Program-made: the position numbers and the translations under genes
NCBI GenBank assembly: GCA_033032865.1
Contig: JAWHQI010000019.1
Coordinates: 8,102,001-8,166,000 of the forward strand
DNA from: Dactylorhiza incarnata
Taxonomy: Eukaryota > Streptophyta > Magnoliopsida > Asparagales > Orchidaceae
Direction: 5' to 3'
DNA length: 64,000 nucleotides
Part shown: positions 55,335 to 64,000 of the stretch, piece after piece
How positions within the stretch are numbered: the first letter of the stretch is position 1
Layout of the letters: each line of letters starts with the position of its first letter
Notes under the pieces: model-generated
The model's input: only the letters and a program-made list of their open reading frames with translations
What the model was told of the DNA's origin: nothing
Database searches by the model: none

Positions 55335-56009
55335 TGTACAACCCCGATATTCGCCTAGAGGTGAACGGAGACTAAGGAGTAACCAGCAAGCAGGGATAAT
55401 GTGGAAGGCGAGCCAGAATCTCAATGGCTGCTCGCAGGAAGGCGTGCGAGCCAGGAACTAGCCAACTGTGCATAAGGAGGCAGGCGAGCTAGCCATTCGC
55501 CGATCGATCACGAGGAAGGTGTGCGAGCTAGATCCTCGCTGTCTGCTCCTTAGTTCGATGAAAGCCATCCTGAGTTCAACGAAAGCCGCTCTGAGTTCGA
55601 CGAATTCCGTTCTCAGTTCGACGAAACCCATTTGGCGAATTTGCTGCTCTGTTCGATGAACGCCACGCTTCAGCCCTGATGAACGTCACTCAGCGACCGG
55701 GCTGGGAGGGCCGGCCATCTCAGCGGCTATCCCTATCCCGTCCCCGCGGACCCGCTGGGACGAGCACTAGTCTCAGCGGCTCTCGGCCCTGCCTCGGCAG
55801 GAGAGCTCGCAAGAGGAAGCGCGAGACCCGACACTGATGGATGTCTCCGATAGGAGTGCGAGCGGGGTCTTCACATGCCGCTCGCCCAAAGGGGGCTTTT
55901 AGATCCAACAGGTGGAAGAGGTAACAAAGAAGGCGAGCCAGAGCTTCAAGGGTCGCTCGCAGGAAGGCGTGTGAGTCATATCCTTGCGAGTCCAAGCCTC
56001 AAGGTCAGC
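55335..56009 (+). repeat. 5' LTR of second Tat-like element, left piece
   Basis: GC-rich U3 with repeated AGTTCGA(C/T)GAA motifs (55552-55670) and GGCGAGC..GCTCGCAGGAAGGCG(T)GCGAG units (55408, 55480, 55930). Ends at TCAGC (56005-56009), the duplicated target of the inserted element. Confidence 0.85.
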
Positions 56010-57077
56010 TGATGCGCAAATCCTGTACACCGCTATAGGCGGTAGCGAGACTGCGATCCGAACGGCAGTGAACCAGTCGTTGTCAAGTAATAATATGAGG
56101 AAGTAAATCCCCAAGTATCGAATCTCTCAAGGAACACAGTAAGGTGGAGTTAACGTTCGAGGAAGGACTTGAGATCGAAGTCCTTTGGGTCGGATGAATT
56201 GCGGACACGGGGGTTGATTTGGTTTGTGGAAAATAAAGAGAAAAGCTATCAACTACTCCTATGCAATGCCGCTATGCAATGCTTCGCTTGGCGGGATGGA
56301 GACTAGGCAGGCCTTGAGCGCGCTGCGTCGAAAGGGCGGATGGACGAGTAGGCAAGCGGAATCGAACTGTGCAGGCCTTGAGCGCACTGCTTCGTTAGGC
56401 GGGATGGAATACGGGCCGCGATGCCACGCTTCGGTAGGCGGATGGACGAGTAGGCTAGCGGAGTGAGGGTCGCAAGCACCTCTTCGACAAGCACGCCACT
56501 AGCAATTGCTAGTGCGGCACACGAACGTGACGGCGGAATGGAAATGGACGGCGGCGCACCTCAAGCAACTCAAATAGATAAATTACACAAACACATAGAC
56601 ATGAAATATATATGTAAATATAACTAATTCAAGTGCCACTTCATCGTAATAATGAGATCTAAAACATATACACATCAATAAGAGAAGAATAAGGCAAGAA
56701 ATCGACCGAATCTGAAGTCTCGTTGTAGATTCACGGTTGGAATCGCCGGGTTGTCAATCCGCGTCCAAGCTCGGTCCGCAACTACGTCCGGGGTAGAGAG
56801 AGCTGTCACGACTCTCCAATGGACCCGTCTTCTTCATGTCACGATCCGGTAGAGGTTGCAAACTTCCTCTTGCTCGATGGAGATGGCGGCTAGATCTCTA
56901 TTTGAAGCTCTTGGATGAAGGAGGAGGCCGAGAGGAAACTCCGGCTCAAGATTGGCGTGAAGAGCAAGCCCGGAGCACCTCCATATGGTGGGCGACGATG
57001 GAGGGGCGAATATGGACGGAACCAGGCGGAAAACGGCGGAAGAATGCGGAGTCTTGACCTAAAATCGCGAGCAGGTC

Positions 57078-57088
57078 ATTTTATAGGC
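57078..57088 (-). promoter_or_regulatory. TATA box of the non-autonomous element
   Basis: Minus strand CCTATAAAATG, about 20-30 bp downstream of the GTGCGCAC palindrome array. The same box lies at 62081-62091 in the other LTR. Confidence 0.75.
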
Positions 57089-57094
57089 GCTGGA

Positions 57095-57570
57095 ATAAAC
57101 AGTGCGCACGGTCATTGGCGCACGACCAGTGGTCGTGCGCACTAGAATCCTGTGATCGTGCGCTCTGCCTGGACGGAGCCTGCAAAGATAGAAATTATAA
57201 AATAAAATGTTCGCACGACCAGTGGCGCACGATCGGTGGTCGTGCGCACCATCGTCGGTGGTCGTGCGCAATAGATGAAACAGAACTCATAAAATTACTG
57301 TTAAGTGCGCACGAATAGTGGCGCACGACCGGTGGTCGTGCGCACTGGAGATGATGGTCGTGCGCACTACAGCAAACAGAACTCGGAAATTAAATGGTAA
57401 GTGCGCACGAGCAGTGGCGCACGACCGGTGGTCGTGCGCACTGGCATTGATGGTCGTGCGCACTGCACCAAACAGAACTCATGAAAAAGGTGTTAAGTGC
57501 ACACGATCAGTGGCGCACGACCAGTGGTCGTGCGCAATAGAACCGGCGATCGTGCGCAGTGTTCCTGTGC
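57095..57570 (-). repeat. GTGCGCAC / ACCGGTGGTCGTGCG palindrome array in U3
   Basis: Five or so units of about 97 bp. Each carries a CGCACGACC-n3-GGTCGTGCG inverted repeat (9-bp arms) flanked by further GTGCGCACGA half-copies, separated by a spacer with AACAGAACTC. In total about fifteen CGTGCGC/GCGCACG half-sites occur. A parallel array lies at 62098-62573 in the 5' LTR. The array sits immediately upstream of the TATA box. Confidence 0.92.
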
Positions 57571-57820
57571 AGAATTGCACCGGGAACACTCGCCCGACTC
57601 CTATTCCAGGCACAACCACAAATCTAGCCACTGAAAGTGGCACTTAACAGCGCAAGAAAACTAATAACAAAGAAAGATACGAAATTACACCAAAATAGGC
57701 CAAGACGTGCACATAGCAAGTGATAACAAATATAAGCTAAAACAATGCTAAAGTGCAGTGGAATGACTAGATAAACGGCCCAGATGAGTCCATATATGTG
57801 TATATAATCGGGACTCATCA

Positions 57821-59558
57821 CACCCCCAGACTTAACTGTTTGCGCGTCCCGAGCAAACAAATTCTAAGCGAACTAGGAAAGAACAGTAGATGGCTTAATG
57901 ATCACACTACAGAGTACCATGCGAAGTCGCATGCTCACGTGCATAAGAAAAATAGTAGAAAAGATTTCTGATTATAAAAACAGTTTATATATTTCTAAAA
58001 GAGTAAAAGCATATTAGAACTACTCAAAATGGTGAACAACGGTGAATCATTCGGTCATGCATACGGAGAAAGTAAACTAAACGCTGAGACGAGCATTGCT
58101 CAAGATCGGGATGCAGGACAAACTCCACTGAAATCCATCAGTGTCGGTGACCATAAGCTCACCCGGTCACATCCTCTCCACGACACTAGATTGGTCCATA
58201 GCGTGAGTCGGTAGGACTTTCAGGTTTTAATTGAGGCTTGGGTTACGGTGAGGTAAACAATGATAAACAAAATGGCTTAAAACACATAACCCAATTGAGC
58301 TTTTAAAATAACTACCCGCGCGCCAAAATCGAATGCAGGTGCACCACCCCCCCAGACTTGTACTTTTGCAACTTAGGTGTGTGCACCGCCTACTCCCAAT
58401 ACATAATTTTTCTACATGATTTTTCAATAAAACTCATTTTTCTTTCTTCTCTTTTTTTTTTCATTGTTCTTTCTATCTTTCTTTTTCTTGTCTTTTTTTT
58501 TTCTTTCAGCAAAATTTTCAAATGAGCGCAACCACAGATTCACATAATAGACACCACAATCAACACCCCCCAAAATGTAAATGAAACTACAACTAAAGCT
58601 CAGATTTGGGTGTGTGACTAGGCTAGGCTTTTAGGCTTTGGTGAGATAAATGTGGAGCTGAATCAAGAAAAGGGTAGGCACAAAGGGGCTAGCAAGGGTA
58701 GACGATAGGCATGAAATAAAAAGTTCAACCGAGCCAAAATAATGGCCTACGTCATTCTCACGCACTAGAACTATCCTATGCCAATGCTTCAAGAATCGCT
58801 TGGGGCAAGTTCTAGCCACCGAGAAAGATTCTCCTTTCTCCCGACTCAAGCAATACGAGTCTAGTGATCGTTTACACACATCCCTACGCTACCGTTTGAT
58901 TCACACCGGATTCACCATTTGAGTAGAGTAAACAACATTTACACTAATAGAGAAAAATATAAAACCATAGTATAAAAAGAGATCTAACCTACACAAATTT
59001 CTATGCAACCGAGCACTCGACTAGGAGCACTACTAGAGTCAACATTTTACTCTGCTACATAGTCCTAAGCCATCACCTAGACTTTCCCACATAATCAGAA
59101 GAATTAAATTCACTACAGAGCATGCATACAGGCGAGTACGTGCTCAAGTGGGTGCGGTGGTGTGCAATGAAAATGAACAACAATTTAAATGAAATCTTCT
59201 AGTATGCAGTGCAATAGTGCACGTGAGCGGGTAAACAAAACTACTCTCCCCCAGACTTAAACTAAACAATCCACAGAATATATGACATGAAAATCAGGAA
59301 AGGCTAGGGAAAGAGAGTACCCAGTGCTCAGAAATGAGTACACCAGAAGATTGGCGTGTAAGCTAAAATGAAGCTGCAGCATCCGCCATCCAGAAAAGAT
59401 ACCTGCAGGGGTCAGCTCCGCAAAAACAAAAGAAAATAGAAAACTGAAAAGAAATATTACTAACTAAACATGATTAGATGAAATAAAAATGCAGAGAAGA
59501 AAGATAACTACTGGGGTTATTGTCATCCCAGCACGACTTATTCTAAATTAAAACGGTT
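57821..59558 (-). other. 3' non-coding region with repeated polypurine tracts
   Basis: On the plus strand CACCCCCAGACTTAA abuts the 3' LTR (57821). The same core recurs as CCCCCCCAGACTT at 58346 and CTCCCCCAGACTTAA at 59246, and CACCCCCC occurs at 58566. On the element strand these are AAGTCTGGGGG tracts. A T/C-rich stretch lies at 58436-58505. No ORF with a domain is seen; 58631-58879 is unassigned. Confidence 0.75.
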
Positions 59559-60797
59559 CTAGCTAATGGGCCTATGAAAAAGAAAATGCACAGGTAACTG
59601 CTCCATTATCCGTTTCGGTAGCTGGTACCGATACGGAGATAAGGCAGTCACCTCTCTACCTAAATAATAATACATGCTCCTCACAGGTAGAGGGAAAAGA
59701 AAGTAAGAAGAGGAGGAGGCCTGGTCCTCACTCATCTCACCAAAACTATCCTTGCCCTGCAAGGTATCGCCCACAGCAGGTCCGCAGGAGGAGAAGGCAA
59801 CGAGTGGAGCTTCCTCTACGGAGGGGGGATCAACCTCCTCACATGAGAGGATGCTCTCATCATTGACTTGAGCATCATGCTCCAAGTCCTCCTGATGTAC
59901 CTGTGAAGACTCAACCTGCACAGGCTCAGATGAAGAAGGGGGGTCAGGAAATAAAAGAGAAGAATGACATAAATAATCAAAAATCGGGGGAGTGGTCCCG
60001 GTCTCACTCCCATTAGGTTGGGGAAGTAAAATAATGTTTGCATTGTCATCAATACTACAAGATTCGGTGGGATCAATGGTGGCCAGGCTTAAGATTTGGA
60101 CTTCCTCCACCGGTGTTGAGGAAAACTCCTCTTCACCTAGAAGGTTGTCCTCCTCCATAGGAATAGGCACAACACTCAGATCAACCACCTCATCCTACGA
60201 CACATCATCAACAATGTCGTCGGAGACGAGAGTAGTATGCACAACAGGGAGAGGAATAGTGCTCGGATAAAAGTCGAGCACCGATTCCTCACAAAGAATC
60301 GAATCCACTAGGGGTGGTGGATGCACATGGAGAATAGGCTCAGCAATGTCGGTGCATAGATCAGCCGCACATCCGGTGACTGTGTCAACGCCATACCCTT
60401 CAAGATGTGAAGGTGGCAAGGACACAAAACCGGATGTTGAAGGTGTGCCGCCAGAGTTAGGATTCGGGATGATCCGGATATCCGGCTCGTCATCCTCATC
60501 CAATTGGCGACGAAAAGCAGCACAATCCTTCAGGGCGTGATCAGTGCTCCGACAAAACTGGCACTGCCTTGCGGGCTTCTTTGGCACAGCGGGGGCTGGA
60601 GCCGAAAAGAAGTATGATGGTAAAGGCTCAGCAGAGTAGCCATAAGACTTACGCGCACCATGTGGAGTACCAGACGACGTCGGTGCTCCATATGCTGGGC
60701 TATAAGAATTATGCCTACTATTCTCCGTAGGGCATTCATCACTAGAGTGGGAGGTAGCTCCACACCAACGGCAACGGAAATTGAGATGTGCCCACAT
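59559..60797 (-). CDS. double zinc-knuckle protein, one in-frame TAG
   Basis: Not a recognisable full gag: the frame opens with the nucleic-acid-binding part. Knuckle 1 is CRWCGATSHSSDEC (residues 9-22) and knuckle 2 is CQFCRSTDHALKDC (79-92). Both are intact CX2CX4HX4C, separated by a Ser/Pro/Tyr-rich linker. An acidic Pro/Ser/Asp/Glu-rich tail of about 300 residues follows. A TAG at 60195-60197 divides the frame into 200 residues and a 209-residue second half (59559-60188). Probable role: binds element RNA for packaging into particles built by a helper element. The start ATG lies about 190 nt after the primer site; a capsid domain is absent. Confidence 0.75.
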
Positions 60798-60989
60798 AGT
60801 GTGAAGATAAAACGATTCAAAATCAAAATGCTATTGTGCAAAATACTACACCTAACAAAAATTACTAAAGCAACCTAATAAAAAACAAGAAAACAGAAAA
60901 TGAGGAAATAAAACAAAGAAATGCGATTTACAAATGGAAGAGCTCCTTTCTCAAATTCTCCCTCTCCAGAAAACTCACACGACTGTGTT

Positions 60990-61006
60990 CCCCGACAACG
61001 GCGCCA
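60990..61006 (-). other. primer-binding site, Asp type
   Basis: The minus strand reads TTGGCGCCGTTGTCGGGG, six bases from the 5' LTR. It closely resembles the TGGCGCCGTTGCCGGGGA primer site, complementary to tRNA-Asp, used by Athila and related gypsy elements. Confidence 0.85.
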
Positions 61007-61012
61007 AAAACT

Positions 61013-62823
61013 TGATGCGCAAATCCTGTACACCGCTATAGGCGGTAGCGAGACTGCGATCCGAACGGCAGTGAATCGGTCGTTGTCAAGTAATAATATG
61101 AGGAAGTAAATCCCCAAGTATCGAATCTCTCAAGGAACACAGTAAGGTGGAGTTAACGTTCGAGGAAGGACTTGAGATCGAAGTCCTTTGGGTCGGATGA
61201 ATTGCGGACACGGGGGTTGATTTGGTTTGTGGAAAATAAAGAGAAAAGCTATCAACTACTCCTATGCAATGCCGCTATGCAATGCTTCGCTTGGCGGGAT
61301 GGAGACTAGGCAGGCCTTGAGCGCGCTGCGTCGAAAGGGCGGATGGACGAGTAGGCAAGCGGAATCGAACTGTGCAGGCCTTGAGCGCACTGCTTCGTTA
61401 GGCGGGATGGAATACGGGCCGTGATGCCACGCTTCGGTAGGCGGATGGACGAGTAGGCTAGCGGAGTGAGGGTCGCAAGCACCTCTTCGACAAGCACGCC
61501 ACTAGCAATTGCTAGTGCGGCACACGAACGTGACAGCGGAATGGAAATGGACGGCGGCGCACCTCAAGCAACTCAAATAGATAAATTACACAAACACATA
61601 GACATGAAATATATATGTAAATATAACTAATTCAAGTGCCACTTCATCATAATAATGAGATCTAAAACATATACACATCAATAAGAGAAGAATAAGGCAA
61701 GAAATCGACCGAATCCGAAGTCTCGTTGTAGATTCACGGTTGGAATCGCCGGGTTGTCAATCCGCGTCCAAGCTCGGTCCGCAACTACGTCCGGGGCAGA
61801 GAGAGCTGTCACGACTCTCTAATGGACCCGTCTTCTTCGTGTCACGATCCGGTAGAGGTTGCAAACTTCCTCTTGCTCGTTGGAGATGGCGGCTAGATCT
61901 CTCTTTGAAGCTCTTGGATGAAGGAGGAGGCCGAGAGGAAACTCCGGCTCAAGATTGGCGTGAAGAGCAAGCCCGGAGCACCTCCATATGGTGGGCAACG
62001 GTGGAGGGGCGAATCTGGACGGAACCAGGCGGAAAACGGCGGAAGAATGCGGAGTCTTGACCTAAAATCGCAAGCAGGTCATTTTATAGGCGCTGGAATA
62101 AACAGTGCGCACGGTCATTGGCGCACGACCAGTGGTCGTGCGCACTAGAATCCTGTGATCGTGCGCTCTGCCTGGACGGAGCCTGCAAAGACAGAAATTA
62201 TAAAATAAAATGTTCGCACGACCAGTGGCGCACGACCGATGGTCGTGCGCACCATCGTCGGTGGTCGTGCGCAATAGATGAAACAGAACTCATAAAATTA
62301 CTGTTAAGTGCGCACGAATAGTGGAGCACGACCGGTGGTCGTGCGCACTGGAGTTGATGGTCGTGCGCACTACAGCAAATAGAACTCGGAAATTAAATGG
62401 TAAGTGCGCACGAGCAGTGGCGCACGACCGGTGGTCGTGCGCACTGGCATTGATGGTCGTGCGCACTGCACCAAACAGAACTCATGAAAAAGGTGTTAAG
62501 TGCACACGATCAGTGGCGCACGACCAGTGGTCGTGCGCAATAGAACCGGCGATCGTGCGCAGTGTTCCTGTGCAGAATTGCACCGGGAACACTCGCCCGA
62601 CTCCTATTCCAGGCACAACCACAAATCTAGCCACTGAAAGTGGCACTTAACAGCGCAAGAAAACTAATAACAAAGAAAGATACGAAATTACACCAAAATA
62701 GGCCAAGACGTGCACATAGCAAGTGATAACAAATATAAGCTAAAACAAAGCTAAAGTGCAGTGGAATGACTAGATAAATGGCCCAGATGAGTCCATATAT
62801 GTGTATATAATCGGGACTCATCA
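61013..62823 (-). repeat. 5' LTR of the young non-autonomous element
   Basis: 1811 bp, the same length as the 3' LTR and without net indel. It contains the second copy of the GTGCGCAC array (62098-62573) and TATA (62081). Mismatches with the other LTR include CGCACGATC/CGCACGACC and GTGGCGCAC/GTGGAGCAC within the array itself. Confidence 0.93.
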
Positions 62824-62828
62824 TCAGC

Positions 62829-63530
62829 TCACAAGAAGGCGGCGAATCGGGTAATCGCCGGCTGCTCGCGAGTAGGCAGGCGAGCCGGAGTTCTTCCAAG
62901 TCTTCGGGTTCGACGAGGTCCATCCTGCGTTCGACGAACATCGAGCGTTTGTTGAGATCGTCGAACTCAGTTCAGCGTTCGACGAATTCCATTCTCCGTT
63001 CGACGAATTCACCTCTCCGGTCGACGAAACTCGATCGACGAATTCATCTCTCTCGCGAGTGGTGCTCTCAAAAACACTCGTCCATAAACTAAAGAGGCGG
63101 AGTTACTACTCTGCCCCTGGTGGTCTGCAGGTAGCCCCTCCAAACAGTGGAGTTTGGCTGTTAGCAGGCCAAATTATGGTGCGTTTAGTAGAAACCAAAA
63201 AGCAAAATTCCGCTATTGACAGACCATGAGCAAAAAACTATAAATAGACCTTAAAGGGCACCTTGGGAGAGCATTCCGATCTCAGTTCTCGGAGCTTTTT
63301 CTTCTTCCTTGGTTACTTTGATTCAGCTCTCTAGCTCTCCACGGTGCCCAAGTGTCAGCTTTGGCTCAACGATCTTCCGGGTTTGTGGTGGGACCTCCTC
63401 GCTGCGACTAAGGTCTTAGTTCGTTTCCAAGTCTCTAGTCTGCTCCTTTCAAGGGACTAGTAAGGGCTAGCTGCCCCTCAATTTGTTGAGGGCCCGAGCT
63501 TCACAAGAGACCGAGAAATTGGTTTCAACA
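62829..63530 (+). repeat. 5' LTR of second Tat-like element, right piece
   Basis: Follows the TSD TCAGC. GTTCGACGAA recurs about seven times in 62907-63050, upstream of a TATA box at 63238. Then come a CAGCTCTCTAGCTCTCC stretch, GGTGGGACCTCC as in the other Tat-like LTRs, and the end GGTTTCAACA. Confidence 0.88.
63238..63247 (+). promoter_or_regulatory. TATA box of second Tat-like LTR
   Basis: CTATAAATAG, positioned like the TATA boxes at 2397 and 49118 in other LTRs of the window. Confidence 0.75.
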
Positions 63531-63532
63531 TT

Positions 63533-63550
63533 TTGGTGCGGTGAGCGTGG
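63533..63550 (+). other. putative primer-binding site of second Tat-like element
   Basis: TTGGTGCGGTGAGCGTGG just after the LTR, matching 45013-45030 at all but one or two bases. Confidence 0.6.
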
Positions 63551-63586
63551 AGCGCGGCTGGTCCAGGAGGATTCCAAGATAGGAAC

Positions 63587-64000
63587 ATGGTGAGAGACGA
63601 AGATCAAGGCGAGGAGCTCAATGAGTCGCCCCTGGTGGTGACGCCGAGGATGTTTTTAGACTTCCGGAGAGAAGTCCTCGAGACCCTCGGGTTCGCGGTC
63701 GCGTCGCTGCGGAGCGAGTTCACGACCCCGATGGTTCCGACGTCGCATCTTCCCATGGAGGTTGGCGAGGATGCTCCGGGGGGAAGGGCTGGAAAAGAAG
63801 TGGTTGGCAGGTCAGCACAAGATCTGGAGGGGCGAGTGTTGTTTGCCAGCCCCTCGAGCTCGGTTCCGGCGAGCTCAGTCTCGGCGAGCACTGGACAGGA
63901 GAGCGCAAGACAGGTAGGCGCGGGGGAGGCAAGCATGGTGCCAGCGAATGCGATTTCGGTGGGCGCAACACCCATGGGGGCCAGCCTGGCAACGGTGGCT
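63587..64000 (+). CDS. gag: Tat-like gag, N-terminal part (runs off window)
   Basis: ATG at 63587 (MVRDEDQGEELNESPLVVTP), open for 138 codons to the window edge without a stop. RMFLDFRREVLETLGFAVAS is homologous to the N-terminus of the gag at 45059. A Ser/Ala/Val/Gly-rich low-complexity stretch then occupies the place of the 17-residue proline-rich repeats of that gag. It is the only Tat-like gag start here without a visible break. Minus-strand ORFs 63604-63975 and 63720-63992 are shadows. Confidence 0.75.
   Translation, partial: MVRDEDQGEELNESPLVVTPRMFLDFRREVLETLGFAVASLRSEFTTPMVPTSHLPMEVGEDAPGGRAGKEVVGRSAQDLEGRVLFASPSSSVPASSVSASTGQESARQVGAGEASMVPANAISVGATPMGASLATVA

Larger units (their letters stand above)
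56010..57820 (-). repeat. 3' LTR of the young non-autonomous element
   Basis: On the element strand it starts TGATGAGTCCCGATTATATACA and ends GATTTGCGCATCA, with terminal TGATG../..CATCA. U3 (57820-57090) holds the GTGCGCAC array, TATA is at 57078, and the R/U5 part (57070-56010) has GGCGGGATGGA-type repeats at 56290-56460. Plus-strand ORFs here (for example 57318-57647) come from the repeats. Confidence 0.93.
56010..62823 (-). mobile_element. young non-autonomous LTR element with double zinc-knuckle ORF
   Basis: Bounded by the exact 5-bp TSD TCAGC (56005-56009 and 62824-62828). Two LTRs of exactly 1811 bp (56010-57820 and 61013-62823) are collinear with a constant 5003-bp offset and about two dozen mismatches by eye. 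On the minus strand the order is 5' LTR, tRNA-Asp-type primer site, an ORF of 413 codons with one TAG, 1.7 kb non-coding, PPT, 3' LTR. No protease, RT or integrase is present, so mobility must depend on a partner, probably an Athila/Tat-type gypsy element given the primer site. Confidence 0.92.
55335..64000 (+). mobile_element. second Tat-like Ty3/gypsy element, 5' end
   Basis: 5' LTR in two pieces (55335-56009 and 62829-63530, total about 1377 bp), primer-binding region and gag start. The LTR start TGTACAACCCCGATATTCGCC and end GAGAAATTGGTTTCAACA are homologous to those of 43736-45010. The LTR is split by the element 56010-62823. The element continues beyond the window. Confidence 0.85.

Noticed and set aside
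57095..57570. Regularly spaced palindromic repeats resembling a CRISPR array
   Set aside because: The spacers are similar to each other, the array lies in both LTRs of a plant retroelement, and no cas gene or prokaryotic context exists.

Overview
The window looks like plant nuclear DNA, almost certainly from an angiosperm with a large, repeat-rich genome. It is a nest of LTR retrotransposons: plant-type Ty1/copia (several Sirevirus-like), a Ty3/gypsy chromovirus and Tat/Athila-like gypsy derivatives, with 1.2-1.8 kb LTRs, initiator-Met-type (tggtatcagagc) and Asp-type (tggcgccgtt) primer-binding sites and 5-bp target-site duplications (TSDs). I see no host gene, tRNA, rRNA or prokaryotic feature. 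The species cannot be named from the sequence.

Layout. 1-2944: 3' half of a copia element on + (RT, RNase H, polypurine tract, 3' LTR). 2945-11117: non-coding DNA dominated by a degenerate inverted repeat, with arms of more than 3 kb meeting at an imperfect dyad at 6626-6646. 11118-14444: LTR-like DNA leading to a primer-binding site at 14447. 14553-15612: broken gag of copia A, which resumes at 38848-39613. The 23.2 kb between is a gypsy-type solo LTR (15613-38847, TSD AAACT/AAGCT). That LTR is split by a minus-strand Sirevirus-like element (19474-36589, TSD TGTTC), which is itself split inside RT by a minus-strand chromovirus (24124-31260, TSD CATAG). This is a four-level nest with a readable insertion order.

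40193-43735: 5' LTR, primer-binding site and broken gag of copia B. 43736-49440: Tat-like non-autonomous element (LTR, proline-rich gag, long tandem arrays, LTR). 49508-51550: broken env-like/plant-transposon-protein ORF. 51551-55334: second Sirevirus-like element on + (LTR, gag, protease), interrupted at 55335 by a second Tat-like element whose gag runs off the window at 64000. The LTR of that element is split by a young 6.8 kb non-autonomous element (56010-62823, TSD TCAGC). It has two collinear 1811-bp LTRs and a single ORF encoding a double zinc-knuckle protein.

Coding state. The best-preserved frames are the chromovirus gag-pol (one frame with two TAG codons; integrase lacking its first catalytic Asp) and the double zinc-knuckle ORF (one TAG). 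Everything else is broken by several stops or frameshifts. The most notable signals are non-coding: the giant palindrome, arrays of short CpG-bearing near-palindromes in the LTRs of many unrelated families, a Sirevirus repeat motif that occurs both in LTRs and in gag coding sequence, and a TAG at the same gag-pol position in two diverged copies.
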